DNA of 64,000 bases from the NCBI RefSeq assembly GCF_900129325.1, contig NZ_FQUP01000005.1, positions 164,953 through 228,952 of the forward strand, in the 5' to 3' direction. Numbering within the stretch: position 1 is the stretch's first letter; the number at the start of each line of letters is the position of its first letter. Shown piece by piece: positions 18,164 through 27,123 of the stretch. A model generated the notes under the pieces. The model saw only the letters and a list, made by a program, of their open reading frames with translations, had not been told where the DNA came from and searched no databases. A program made the position numbers and the translations under genes. The DNA is from Kaistia soli DSM 19436 (lineage in GTDB: Bacteria > Pseudomonadota > Alphaproteobacteria > Rhizobiales > Kaistiaceae).

Positions 18164-18878
18164 CGACGATCCCCAGATAGATCTCCCGCACTTCCCGGCT
18201 GCCGAGAACGGCGTCCGGCGTGCCTTCGATGAGCTTGCGGCCGAAGTGCAAGGCCATCAGCCGATCGGCCGTGGCTGCCAGCGCATGCGCGACATGCTCG
18301 ATCCAGATGATGCCGAAATCCGGCTTGAGCGATTTCACGAGATCGACCAGCACGTTGACTTCCGCTTCGGTGAGCCCCCCCGCGACCTCGTCGAGGAGAA
18401 GAAGCTGCGGCCGGGCCGCCAGGGCCTTGGCCACTTCCAGCCGCTTCCGGTCCAGGAGCCTCAGCCCGCCAGCCAGATCGCGTATCCGCTCCTGGAGACC
18501 GACGCGATGGATCACCTCCCAGGCCGCGCTCTCGGCCGCATGGCCGTGAAGCCGCCCCGCAAAGGAAGCCGCCACCAGGACGTTCTCGAACACCGTCAGA
18601 TCCGGGAAAGGCTGGGGAACCTGATAGGCGCGCGCGATGCCCTTGTGCGACCGCTTGTGCCGCGGCAGATGCGTCACGTCCTCGCCGTTCAGGATGATCT
18701 TGCCGCGATCGGCGCGAACGCCGCCGTCGAGCACGTTGAACAGGGACGTCTTGCCGGCTCCGTTCGGGCCGATCACGCCGAGGCACTCACCCCGGGCCAC
18801 CTCGAAGGACAGATCGTCGACGACGACGATCCGCCCATAGCTCTTCGCCAGCCCTTCGGCCTGCAGCACAATCGTCAT
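18147..18878 (-). CDS. livG: Branched-chain-type ABC transporter ATPase LivG
   Basis: ABC ATPase of 243 residues: Walker A GPNGAGKTS, LivG-type ARAYQVPQPFPDLTVFENVLVAA, Walker B LLLLDEVAGGL and the terminal switch WIEHVAHAL. The signature loop is divergent (GGLRLLDRKRLEVAKAL rather than LSGGQ-like), and the LivG of the second cluster in this window has a similar form, so this may be a subfamily trait. It lies 77 nt after the binding-protein gene. Confidence 0.92.
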   Translation of the reverse strand: MTIVLQAEGLAKSYGRIVVVDDLSFEVARGECLGVIGPNGAGKTSLFNVLDGGVRADRGKIILNGEDVTHLPRHKRSHKGIARAYQVPQPFPDLTVFENVLVAASFAGRLHGHAAESAAWEVIHRVGLQERIRDLAGGLRLLDRKRLEVAKALAARPQLLLLDEVAGGLTEAEVNVLVDLVKSLKPDFGIIWIEHVAHALAATADRLMALHFGRKLIEGTPDAVLGSREVREIYLGIVDDAAA

Positions 18879-18955
18879 GCGACCTTCCTTGTCGGATCCT
18901 CGTTCCGGCCCGCAGAGGGCTGCGAGCCGGAGGTCTTCGGCGATGGCCGCCGGTC

Positions 18956-20269
18956 TCAGCTCTGGCCGAGCAGACGCATCTTGGCGTTCGGCTTGAGGTT
19001 GGGCGCGATCTGCGGATCGGCGTAGACGATGCCGAGTTCATAGGGGAATTTCGAACCCTCGGGCGTCTTGCTCCACTGGCCCATCGCGACTTCCGTCACC
19101 GCGACGCTCTTGATCTTGGAGTCGCGGAAATTGACGGGGCCGACGACGGTATCGAGAGCCATCTGGCGGATGCCCTCGCGGATGCCTTCCTTGTCGCGCG
19201 GATCCTTGGCGTGTTTGAGAGCGGCCAAGCCCACTTCGTAGAGCGCATGCATGTAGCCGAGAGGCTGGGTCCACTGCGCGCCGGTCGCGGTCTCCCAAGC
19301 CGTCGCGACCTCGCGCGCGGTCTGACCGGTGAGGCTCGACTTGAACGGCACGTCGGGCGTCCACCATACCTCGCCGGACATGCCGTCACCCATGTCGCCG
19401 AGAGCCGCCAGGCTGGTGGGGAACAGGAACGGACCGGCGAAGGTCACGGCCTTCGGCGAAAGTCCCGCCTGGAGGCTCTGGCCCCAGAATGTCTGGAAAT
19501 GCGGATCCAGCAGGAAGCCGGCGATGATGTCGCACTTCGCTTCCTTGAACATGGCGATCTGGCTGGAGAAGTCATCGCTGTCGAAGCGGACAAACCCGCC
19601 GTCGACGACATCGAAGCCCTTCTGCTTGAGGAAGAACGGGATGCCGCGCTGTTGATCGCCGAAGGCGTGACCGGGCGGGATATCGAGAAACAGCACGCCA
19701 ACCTTCTTGTTGGTAGGCAGCGTCTCCCAGAGACCGACATAGGTCTTCGCGATGTCGGTCGCGCCGAATGTGAACATAAACGACCATGGATAGCCCTTCT
19801 CCGGCGTCGAATTGCGCGCCTCGATGAACGGCTCCCACTGGTTGATGGTGGAGACGAAGGGGACGCCCTTCTGGTCGGCGATCTCGCCGGCGGCGAAATG
19901 GGAGTCGCCATCGTCCGCCAGCAAAATATCGACCTGATCCTGCAGGATAAGGTCACGTCCGACTTCACCGGCGCGGGTCGGGCTCGATTGCTGATCGCGC
20001 ATCAGAATTTCAACGGGGTATTTCGTGCCGCCGATCTCCAGCCCGTCGCGCAGCAGGGCCTTCATCGTATCAACCGTATACTGCGCGGGCTCGCTGAAGG
20101 TCGCTCGGGGACCGGACAGGGATGTGATGTAGCCGATCTTGATCGTGGTCTCGGCCGCTCTCACGATATTGGGAGCGAACAGGTTGAGAGCCGCCGAGCC
20201 GCCGACGAGCGCCGAACTCTGGATCAACTGCCGGCGGCTCAGGCCGCGCTTTTGCGTATCGTCTGTCAA
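18956..20269 (-). CDS. livK: Liv-type substrate-binding protein, Tat-exported
   Basis: Periplasmic binding protein of 437 residues (type I fold, Peripla_BP_6). I choose a TTG start at 20269, with GGAGGAG 7 nt upstream; this gives LTDDTQKRGLSRRQLIQSS, a twin-arginine signal followed by a hydrophobic stretch and cleavage near IVRAAETTIKIGY. The longer frame upstream has no signal-peptide logic. Mature part shows TSLSGPRATFSEPAQYTVD, DDGDSHFAAGEIADQKGVP and GFLLDPHFQTFWGQ. It heads the five transporter genes; the Tat route and the catabolic setting fit importers for aromatic or carboxylic acids. Confidence 0.88.
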   Translation of the reverse strand: MTDDTQKRGLSRRQLIQSSALVGGSAALNLFAPNIVRAAETTIKIGYITSLSGPRATFSEPAQYTVDTMKALLRDGLEIGGTKYPVEILMRDQQSSPTRAGEVGRDLILQDQVDILLADDGDSHFAAGEIADQKGVPFVSTINQWEPFIEARNSTPEKGYPWSFMFTFGATDIAKTYVGLWETLPTNKKVGVLFLDIPPGHAFGDQQRGIPFFLKQKGFDVVDGGFVRFDSDDFSSQIAMFKEAKCDIIAGFLLDPHFQTFWGQSLQAGLSPKAVTFAGPFLFPTSLAALGDMGDGMSGEVWWTPDVPFKSSLTGQTAREVATAWETATGAQWTQPLGYMHALYEVGLAALKHAKDPRDKEGIREGIRQMALDTVVGPVNFRDSKIKSVAVTEVAMGQWSKTPEGSKFPYELGIVYADPQIAPNLKPNAKMRLLGQS

Positions 20270-20360
20270 TTGAGGTCTCCTCCTCGTGTGACACTTCGAA
20301 ATCGCCTGTCTCGCAGGCCCTGGTCGTTTCCCGGGCTCCTCCCGCCCGGCATTCGTCTCG

Positions 20361-21134
20361 TCAGAGGATCGCCGTGGTGCCTCCATCGACCGGGAGCGAT
20401 GCGCCGGTGACATAGGACGCGGCGTCGGACAGCAGCCAGACGACGGCTGCGGCGACTTCCTCGGGCCTGCCTATCCGCTTCAGCGCCGAACGCCCGGCCA
20501 TGGCCTTGATCTGGTCGGACTGGGCGGCCGCCTGGGTGAGCTGCGTATCGATGACCCCGGGGCAGACCGCATTTACCCGGATCCCGCGCGGGCCGAGTGC
20601 GTCCGCCATGGATGCAGCCATCAGCCGAACGGCGCCCTTCGTTGACGAATAGACGGTGGTAATCGCCGAGCCCCGCAGTCCGCCCATGCTGGACGTGACG
20701 ACGATGGAACCGGCACGACCGCGCTGGACCATGTCCTGGGCCGCCGCCTGTGCGGTGAAGAAGGCTCCGTCCAGATTGACGGCGGTGATGCGGCGATAGT
20801 CTTCCTCGCTGACGGTCAGAACATCCTCTGAAAGCGCGATGCCGGCATTGCACACCATGCCGTCGACGCCGCCGAACGGCGCCGCGGCGGCGATGATCGC
20901 CTGCGCATCAGCCTTCTGGCTGACATCGGATGCGATGAAGCTGCATTCGACGCCGAGCGTCGTGATCCGCTCGCACGTCGTCGGCCCGCCCTCGCGCGGT
21001 GTCTCGCGAATGTCCGCAACGATCACGGCGCGAGCCCCGGCCTCCGCCGAGGCGATGGCGATGGCGCGGCCGATGCCGCTCGACGCGCCGGTGACGACGA
21101 TCACCTTGCCGCTCAGGAGCTGGGGGATTGTCAT
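20361..21134 (-). CDS. SDR-family oxidoreductase
   Basis: Classical short-chain dehydrogenase of 257 residues: cofactor motif TGASSGIG, NNAG-equivalent CNAG, catalytic Ser in VVTSSMGG, catalytic YSSTK, and PVDGG at the C-terminus. VADIRE after the second strand (Asp) suggests NAD(H) preference. The stop of the upstream VOC gene is 5 nt before its start, so it is in the aromatic operon. Substrate unknown; an alcohol or dihydrodiol intermediate of the pathway is plausible. Confidence 0.88.
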   Translation of the reverse strand: MTIPQLLSGKVIVVTGASSGIGRAIAIASAEAGARAVIVADIRETPREGGPTTCERITTLGVECSFIASDVSQKADAQAIIAAAAPFGGVDGMVCNAGIALSEDVLTVSEEDYRRITAVNLDGAFFTAQAAAQDMVQRGRAGSIVVTSSMGGLRGSAITTVYSSTKGAVRLMAASMADALGPRGIRVNAVCPGVIDTQLTQAAAQSDQIKAMAGRSALKRIGRPEEVAAAVVWLLSDAASYVTGASLPVDGGTTAIL

Positions 21135-21139
21135 CGGCC

Positions 21140-21541
21140 CTAGAGCTCCAACCCGGCGAGCAATTCGACGAGATGTCCGTCTGGATCGCGGATAAAGCAG
21201 ATGGTCGCGCCGTCCTTGACCGGACGGAAAGGGGGGCCTTCCGGTGAGATGCCATGGCGAGCGAGTTGAGCGAGCGCCTCGTCCATGTCATCGACGGTGA
21301 GTCCGATATGCGACCGCGCCGTGCCCGCATTCGGTGCGGGATTGGCAAAGAGCTGCTGCAGCTCGACACGCGGCCCGTCGCCCGGCAGCGCCATGAACGC
21401 CACTTCGCCAATCTTCTTCTGCTCAGCGTCGCCCATCGGCATGCGCACATGTACGGCAAAGCCGAGCTTCTCGTAGAACGCCACCGAACGATCGATGTCG
21501 CTGACGTGATAGCCCGTGTGAACTGCGTTCCTGGCGACCAT
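21140..21541 (-). CDS. Small VOC (glyoxalase/bleomycin-resistance fold) protein
   Basis: Single VOC module pair of 133 residues from the ATG at 21541 (MVARNAVHTGYHVSDIDRSV); an in-frame extension upstream is low-complexity arginine-serine sequence and is not credible. Metal-ligand-like positions are present: His in TGYHVSD, Glu in VELQQL, His in SHIGLTVDD, Glu in LVELLAG, as in lactoylglutathione lyase. It could be an isomerase or lyase of the pathway. It is too short to be a two-domain extradiol dioxygenase. Next to two SDR genes in one operon. Confidence 0.82.
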   Translation of the reverse strand: MVARNAVHTGYHVSDIDRSVAFYEKLGFAVHVRMPMGDAEQKKIGEVAFMALPGDGPRVELQQLFANPAPNAGTARSHIGLTVDDMDEALAQLARHGISPEGPPFRPVKDGATICFIRDPDGHLVELLAGLEL

Positions 21542-21566
21542 TTCCGCCGTCCTCCCCTTTGTCCCG

Positions 21567-22334
21567 CTAAAAGACGTCGACCATCGAGCCGCCGCCATCG
21601 ACGACGACCGCTTCGCCGGTGACGAAAGACGCCCATTCGCTCGACAGGAACGCGATGACCCGGGCGATCTCATCCGGCTGTCCGGGACGGCGAAGGGGAT
21701 AGCCGGACGTCGCCCGGTCATACATCGCCGCACGGGTCAGCCCATGTTCTCCCGCGAAATGGTCCATGACCTGATCCGCCATCTCGGTCTGGACGAGTCC
21801 TGGACAGACGGCATTGACGCGCACGCCCTTCGGCCCGTAGTCGGCGGCCATTGCCTTCATCAAACCGAGCAGGGCGTGCTTGGCGGCGATATAGCCGGTG
21901 GCGCCGCTCACGGCGCGCAGGCCCGCCAGCGACGCCACGAGCACGATCGCGCCCTTGCCCTCGATCAGATCCGGCATCAGGCATCGGCTGGCGATGCGGG
22001 CCGTCTCGAGATTGGTGGTGAGCGCCTTGCCCCAGTCTTCGTCGGACAGATCGAGAAGAGCTGCATTGCCGCCGCCGCCCGCGGCATTGACCAAAATGTC
22101 AGCCTTGCCGTGATGCGTGTGCAGCAGGGCGAGCGCAGCCTCCATATCGGGGGCACGCGATGCATCGCCACAAGAGATCGGCGACTTGGTGCGCTCGCCA
22201 ACCTGCTGGAGCGGTTCGAGTACCGGGCCCATCAAGACGCATCGCGCGCCGAGCTCTATGAAAAGCCTGGCTGTGGCCGCACCGATCCCCGATCCAGCCC
22301 CGACAATCAGCGCGTTTTTTCCATCCAGGCGCAT
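21567..22334 (-). CDS. SDR-family oxidoreductase
   Basis: Short-chain dehydrogenase of 255 residues: VGAGSGIG cofactor loop, NAAG, LVASLAG with the catalytic Ser, YIAAK catalytic pair, and VVVDGGGSM. It starts 2 nt after the stop of the thiamine-diphosphate enzyme gene, so the two are almost certainly co-translated. Paralogous in kind to the SDR at 20361 but clearly different in sequence, so the pathway probably has two separate dehydrogenation steps. Confidence 0.88.
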   Translation of the reverse strand: MRLDGKNALIVGAGSGIGAATARLFIELGARCVLMGPVLEPLQQVGERTKSPISCGDASRAPDMEAALALLHTHHGKADILVNAAGGGGNAALLDLSDEDWGKALTTNLETARIASRCLMPDLIEGKGAIVLVASLAGLRAVSGATGYIAAKHALLGLMKAMAADYGPKGVRVNAVCPGLVQTEMADQVMDHFAGEHGLTRAAMYDRATSGYPLRRPGQPDEIARVIAFLSSEWASFVTGEAVVVDGGGSMVDVF

Positions 22335-22336
22335 AG

Positions 22337-24100
22337 TCAGTGTCCGCCGTTGTTTCGGCGCGGCTGCGCAAGGCCGATGCGGCCAAAGGCCGGCATTTGC
22401 GGATGAGGAACAAAGCCGACGCGGACATCGAGCACCGCCGGCACATTCGACGCGATGGCGCGGGCGAAGGCGGCATCGAAATCGTCAAGATCGGTCACGA
22501 CCTCGCCGTAACAGCCGAAGCCACGCGCGATGGCAGCATAGTCGGTGCCATCAAGTGATCCGCCGAGCTCGAAGCCGCCGAGCTTCTGGCCGAAGGCGAT
22601 GATGCCCCAGGCGGCGTTGTTGTGAATGATGTTGATGACGGGGAGGCCGTAGCGGCGCGCGGTATCAAGTTCAGCCAGGGTGAAGCCGAAGGAGCCGTCG
22701 CCCGTGATGTTCACGACCGTCTCGTTCGGATGAAGGTGCTTGAGGCCGATCGCGAAAGGTGTGCCGAAGCCAAGCTGCGCCATGCAGGCATCGTTGAAGC
22801 GCGTCCGCGGGCGCTCGGCCGGCGTCAGCGCGTTGCTCCAGAACGTCGTGTGCCCGCCGTCGAAGACCACGAGCCCCTTGTCGCCAAGCAGCGTTCCGAT
22901 GCGGCGGGCGAGGGCGGCGGGATGAATTAAGCCGTCGATCGTTTCCGGCAGGTCTTCAAGCGCCCGGGAGTAGCTGGCGAATTCGGCGGTGAGTTCGGTC
23001 GTCCAGCGGTTGGGCAGCAGCGGCGCGCTGATTGCCGCGAGCGCGCCTGACAGTTGGCCGAGCACGGCTCGGGCATCGCCGAGCAGCCCCACGGCGAGCG
23101 GCGCCGCATTGCCGAGCCGTGTCGGGTCGATATCGATCTGGATCAGTTGCTGTTCGGGCCAGCCGCGGACCGCCGGGCGGTCGACGTCCCACATATAGGA
23201 CGAGAATTTGCAGCCGACGGCGAGGATGACATCGGCCTCGTGCATGGCGCGATGGATCACCGGTCCTCCGATGACGCCCGAACTGCCGATGAAACCCTCA
23301 TAGCTGGACGGTACCGCGCCGACGCCGGTCATGGTGGAGGTGGCGGCTGCGCCGAGCCGGCTTATGACGGTCATCAACTCGGCCTGCGCATCGGCATGGC
23401 AGACGCCAGTGCCGCCGATGATTAGCGGCCGCTCGGCCCGCGCCAGGATCTCGGCGGCACGCTGCACCGCCGCGGTTTCGGCTGGCTGCCTGCCGGAAGG
23501 CAGGAAGTGTGAAAGTGGGGCATCGAGTTCGTCGAGGCCGAAATCGTCGCTCTCGACCAGCACGTCCATTGGAATGTCTAGGTGCACGGGGCCAGGGCAG
23601 CCGGTCAAGGCATGGCGCAGGGCTCGTCGGACAAGAGCCGGCAGGCGGGAGACATCGTTGATCGTCGCGTTCCAGGAAGTCAGCCCCTCGAACAGCCGCT
23701 TGTGGTCGGCGTCCATCAGCTTGCCTTCATGCGGATAGGCGCTGATCAGCGGCACGTTGGTGGTGATGGCTAGGAGAGCGAGATTGTTGTTGTGCGCGAC
23801 GCCCAGTCCGGACAGCAGGTTCAGGCCGCCGGGACCCTGCTCGCCGAGACAGACGGCGATCCTGCCCGTCGAATAGAACTCCGCCGCCGCCATGAAGGCG
23901 CCAGCTGCCTCGTGGCGCGCGCCGACATATTTGATCGCATTGCCCTTGCTGATCGAGGCAAGAAACGGCCCGAAGGCCCCGCCGACGACGCCGTAGACGT
24001 TCTGAATGCCGCTTGCCTTCAGCACGCGTTCGAGTGCCTGGCCGCCAGTCAGTCGGATCTTGTCTTCGGACGCTGTCGCCCGGTTGCTGATGTCGTGCAT
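22337..24100 (-). CDS. Thiamine-diphosphate-dependent enzyme, acetolactate synthase/benzoylformate decarboxylase-like
   Basis: Three-domain ThDP enzyme of 587 residues. I start at 24100 (AGGGAGGAAACC just before the ATG). Seen: PYR domain with ThDP-activating Glu64 (ARHEAAGAFMAAAEF), central domain (ERPLIIGGTGV), and PP domain with GDGSFGF (467-473) to NN (494-495), the GDG...NN Mg-ThDP motif. Unlike true anabolic AHAS it has no regulatory subunit nearby and sits in a catabolic operon, so a 2-keto-acid decarboxylase, benzaldehyde-lyase-like or other C-C lyase role is more likely; its aldehyde product could feed the ALDH at 14058. Substrate unknown. Confidence 0.87.
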   Translation of the reverse strand: MHDISNRATASEDKIRLTGGQALERVLKASGIQNVYGVVGGAFGPFLASISKGNAIKYVGARHEAAGAFMAAAEFYSTGRIAVCLGEQGPGGLNLLSGLGVAHNNNLALLAITTNVPLISAYPHEGKLMDADHKRLFEGLTSWNATINDVSRLPALVRRALRHALTGCPGPVHLDIPMDVLVESDDFGLDELDAPLSHFLPSGRQPAETAAVQRAAEILARAERPLIIGGTGVCHADAQAELMTVISRLGAAATSTMTGVGAVPSSYEGFIGSSGVIGGPVIHRAMHEADVILAVGCKFSSYMWDVDRPAVRGWPEQQLIQIDIDPTRLGNAAPLAVGLLGDARAVLGQLSGALAAISAPLLPNRWTTELTAEFASYSRALEDLPETIDGLIHPAALARRIGTLLGDKGLVVFDGGHTTFWSNALTPAERPRTRFNDACMAQLGFGTPFAIGLKHLHPNETVVNITGDGSFGFTLAELDTARRYGLPVINIIHNNAAWGIIAFGQKLGGFELGGSLDGTDYAAIARGFGCYGEVVTDLDDFDAAFARAIASNVPAVLDVRVGFVPHPQMPAFGRIGLAQPRRNNGGH

Positions 24101-24135
24101 GGTTTCCTCCCTGCCGATCCAAGTGAGCTCCCTCT

Positions 24136-25776
24136 TCACAAGGCGGCAACAAGCTCCCGGTTGTTGCTGACGCCCTTGCGGGGCGCCGTGATGCTGGCGA
24201 TCTTGGGCAGAAGCCCGTCGATCTGATCAATCGGCGTGGCGGCGGCAATGAACCGGTCGCGGCGGACCAGAAGGGCGTGGCCGAGATAGGGGCGCATCGC
24301 CGGGGCGCTGAAGAGCGCGGTCGCGTCGCGATAGATCGGAATCGGGGCTTCCACGGGATTCATCCATTCGGGCGTCAGCCCGATGACAGCCGCTCCGGCG
24401 GCTTCGAGGCGGGCAACTGTCTCGGCCGAGATCGCACGATCGGGATAGTCCTCGAAGAGGAGGACGACCGGCCTGTCCGGCAGGACCGCGTCCAGCAGGT
24501 GTCGGCGGCGGCGCACATCCTCGACGATCGGCTGCGGTATGAGCCGCCCCACCATCGTCTGTCGTTCGGAGCGTCCGTCGGCCCACATCAGGCCGGCGCG
24601 AAAGCGAGCCTTGGGCTTGTATCGCATCTGCGCGAAGTAATCCCGCGCCGGCGGGTAGAGTCCAAGGCCGCGAAACGCTGCCCGCGTCAACGCCGCCTTG
24701 GTGGCATTCTCCGGCATCATCACCCGGCCCATCCTGAGCGCCAGCGTGATCATCTCCCAGGCGTGCGGCTTTCTCTCGGTCTCATAGCTGTCGAGGACTG
24801 CATCATCGACCGGCCCCCGCAGCGCCTCGGCCAGCTTCCAGCCCAGATTGTGCGCGTCCCGAAGTCCGCTGTTCATTCCCTGCCCGGCGAAGGGAGGGGT
24901 CAGATGGGCGGCGTCCCCGGCGAGGAAGATGTTGCCGTCACGCCAGCGCGTCGCCATCCGGGCATGGAATGTGTAGACCCGCACGCGCTTGAACACAGCG
25001 TCCCGGTCAGGGCCGACACGTGAAAGCAGGTCGCGAACGAAGGCTTCGTCGGTGGCCGCCTTCTCGTCCTCGTCCTGATGCAGCATGAACTCGTAGCGCC
25101 GAATATTGTCCGGCCCCGGCAACGAGATGCACGGGCGTGCCGGATCGCAATAGACCTCGGTGTGGCGAAAGCGATTGTTGGTGCGGACGAGATCGACGAT
25201 CAGCCAGCGCTCGGCAAAGGTCGAGCCCTCAAGCTTGATTCCAAGCTGGCTCCGCGTCGGGGAGCGACCACCATCGCAGGCGACCATATAGCGGCCAGAA
25301 ACCGCTCTGGTCGCTCCGGCGGCATCGATGATCTCCACGGTTGCGCCGGTGTCGGTTTGGCTGAAGGCGTTCATTTCCCAGCCAAACCATTGACGCACAT
25401 GCGGATATCGATCGAGGCCAGCGCGCAGGACGCCTTCGAGCTCCGGCTGCTGGAAGCCGTTGCGCTTGTCGAAGCCATACTCGCGCGACGTCGGCTCAAC
25501 GGTCAGAAACAACTCATGCTTCGGCGACAGATATCGCGATCCATAGCCGCGAGCGACGATCGCCTCGACGGCCTGCGAGAGGCCGATCGCCTGCATCGTG
25601 CGCATCGATTCATCGTCGATCGATACCGCGCGCGGTTCTTGAACGGTCGTCAGGTTTCGCTCGATCAGGGCCACCGAGACGCCCATGCCGCCGAGAAGGT
25701 TGGCGAGCGTGAGCCCCGTGGGCCCGGCGCCGACGATCACGATGTCGGCGCTTGATGCGTCATCCTTCGACTTCAT
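24136..25776 (-). CDS. FAD-dependent aromatic monooxygenase, MhpA-like
   Basis: Class A flavoprotein hydroxylase of 546 residues. Seen: GAGPTG (16-21) for the ADP moiety, the DG motif near 168-169 (VACDGGRSPTR), and GDAAHLTPPFAGQGMNSG (from 287) for FAD/substrate. A C-terminal thioredoxin-like domain follows, as in 3-(3-hydroxyphenyl)propionate hydroxylase (MhpA), resorcinol and phenol hydroxylases. It would ortho-hydroxylate a phenol using NAD(P)H and O2. No ring-cleavage gene is in the same operon, so the fate of its catechol or quinol product is unclear. Confidence 0.88.
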   Translation of the reverse strand: MKSKDDASSADIVIVGAGPTGLTLANLLGGMGVSVALIERNLTTVQEPRAVSIDDESMRTMQAIGLSQAVEAIVARGYGSRYLSPKHELFLTVEPTSREYGFDKRNGFQQPELEGVLRAGLDRYPHVRQWFGWEMNAFSQTDTGATVEIIDAAGATRAVSGRYMVACDGGRSPTRSQLGIKLEGSTFAERWLIVDLVRTNNRFRHTEVYCDPARPCISLPGPDNIRRYEFMLHQDEDEKAATDEAFVRDLLSRVGPDRDAVFKRVRVYTFHARMATRWRDGNIFLAGDAAHLTPPFAGQGMNSGLRDAHNLGWKLAEALRGPVDDAVLDSYETERKPHAWEMITLALRMGRVMMPENATKAALTRAAFRGLGLYPPARDYFAQMRYKPKARFRAGLMWADGRSERQTMVGRLIPQPIVEDVRRRRHLLDAVLPDRPVVLLFEDYPDRAISAETVARLEAAGAAVIGLTPEWMNPVEAPIPIYRDATALFSAPAMRPYLGHALLVRRDRFIAAATPIDQIDGLLPKIASITAPRKGVSNNRELVAAL

Positions 25777-25840
25777 GACTGTTCCTCACCGGGTGCCATT
25801 TGCGCGCCGTCCAGGGACGGGCCTTCTGCGACAGACCGTT

Positions 25841-26692
25841 TCAAGGCTCCACGGCGATGGGGTTGACGAGCAGTCCGACGCCCGGAATTTCCACCTCGAA
25901 GACGTCGCCGGACTTCATGAACACCGGCGGCTCGCGTCGGTCGCCGACGCCGCCCGGTGTACCCGTGAGGATCACGTCGCCGGGCCGCAGGGGCGTGAAG
26001 GACGAACAGTAGGAGATCAGCGTTTCGATCGGGAAGATCAGGTCGGCCAGCGTGGCTTCCTGCATCACCTGGCCGTTCAGCCGACCAACGATCTTCAGAG
26101 TGCGGTAGTCGCCGACCTCATCGGGTGTCACGAGCTGAGGTCCGAAGGGGCCGGTGGACGGGAAATTTTTGCCCGGCGTGAACTGGAAGGTATGACGCTG
26201 CCAATCGCGGATCGTGGCGTCGTTGTAGCAGGCATAGCCCGCGACATGCTCCAGCGCGCGGTCCTCGGGGATGTAGCGGCCACCCCGGCCGATCACCACC
26301 GCGAGCTCGGCCTCATAGTCGAGATGATCCGATACGCGGGGCTTCAGGATCGGCTGACGGTGGGCGATTTGCGTGTCGGCGAAGCGCGTGAAGATGGTGG
26401 GATGCTTGGCATCCGGGCGCTTGGTTTCGGCCCTGTGCGTTTCGTAGTTGAGGCCGACGCACAGAATCTTGCCAGGATCGGGAACTACCGGCAGGAGCGC
26501 GACATCCGCCTCGGTGAATTCTGCGGGGCGGCCGACAACAAGGGGGGCAGCCTCGCCGAGAAGATCGGCCGCAATTGCCTGCCGAAGCGACGTGATGCCG
26601 GGACGAATCCGGCCTGTCAGATCGACAATGCCGCCGTCGACACGGGCGCCAAATCCAGGCAGGCCGAGGCGTGTGTAGCTGACGAATTGCAT
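25841..26692 (-). CDS. Fumarylacetoacetate hydrolase-family protein
   Basis: FAH-superfamily enzyme of 283 residues. The N-terminal cap domain is followed by the catalytic fold with ILCVGLNYETHRAET, the metal-binding acidic cluster in DYEAELAVVIG and later Asp, GKNFPSTGPFGP, LISYCSSFTPLRPGDVILTGTPGGVG and FEVEIPGVG. Members hydrolyse or decarboxylate acylpyruvates, maleylpyruvate-type or oxalocrotonate-type ring-cleavage products. It is the first gene of the 12-gene leftward operon. Confidence 0.9.
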   Translation of the reverse strand: MQFVSYTRLGLPGFGARVDGGIVDLTGRIRPGITSLRQAIAADLLGEAAPLVVGRPAEFTEADVALLPVVPDPGKILCVGLNYETHRAETKRPDAKHPTIFTRFADTQIAHRQPILKPRVSDHLDYEAELAVVIGRGGRYIPEDRALEHVAGYACYNDATIRDWQRHTFQFTPGKNFPSTGPFGPQLVTPDEVGDYRTLKIVGRLNGQVMQEATLADLIFPIETLISYCSSFTPLRPGDVILTGTPGGVGDRREPPVFMKSGDVFEVEIPGVGLLVNPIAVEP

Positions 26693-27123
26693 TATCGCGT
26701 CTCCAATCTGCAGGCCGGTTCAAAGCACAAGGCGTCCAGATCTTTCCGGATTTCGTGCGGGACTGGCTTTGTGGGTCTTGTCCGGTGCTCGGCCGAGAAG
26801 GACGGAGGCACAGCTGACGCGCGTCACCGTGTGTTGGCTGTCACTGGCAACGCAAGCTGTATGGAGGAGCGACCGGATGGCCCCAGGCATCGGGGCGAAA
26901 AGCCGTCAAGCACATTGGATCCTCCCGCAACTTATTGACGTGAGGATTATCACATAACGGTAATTCGTCAATCGTTGTTCGACTTAATTTCCGATTATGA
27001 GATTTTGGCGACTGATCAGTGCCTTGTGGTGCGGGACGGCGACTGGGAAAAACCGACAGGGCGAGGCAGATGGAGCCGGGGCGGGCGATCAAGGATCGGT
27101 GCGAGACCCGGCTCGACGTTTGC
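26693..27123. other. Promoter region of the 12-gene aromatic operon
   Basis: A 431-bp gap. About 26930-27000 is AT-rich and carries two overlapping dyads; the rest shows no gene or terminator I can support. Only the FAH operon reads away from this gap, so its promoter is most likely here. Confidence 0.55.
26934..26972. promoter_or_regulatory. Overlapping dyads: CRP/FNR-like palindrome and ATTGACG/CGTCAAT
   Basis: CGTGA-N6-TCACA lies at 26939-26954, nine of ten positions of the CRP-type TGTGA-N6-TCACA pattern. It overlaps a wider inverted repeat, ATTGACG (26934-26940) and CGTCAAT (26966-26972), with a 25-bp centre. It lies about 245 bp before the FAH gene start. The symmetry is directly visible; which regulator binds is unknown. 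Confidence 0.45.

Noticed and set aside
21140..21541. Calling the small VOC protein the ring-cleavage dioxygenase of the 12-gene operon
   Set aside because: At 133 residues it has one module pair and glyoxalase-like ligand spacing, not the two-domain form seen in the real extradiol enzyme at 45991.
22337..24100. Calling the thiamine-diphosphate enzyme acetolactate synthase (ilvB)
   Set aside because: No small subunit gene nearby, catabolic operon context, and general family motifs only; a named biosynthetic role is not supported.
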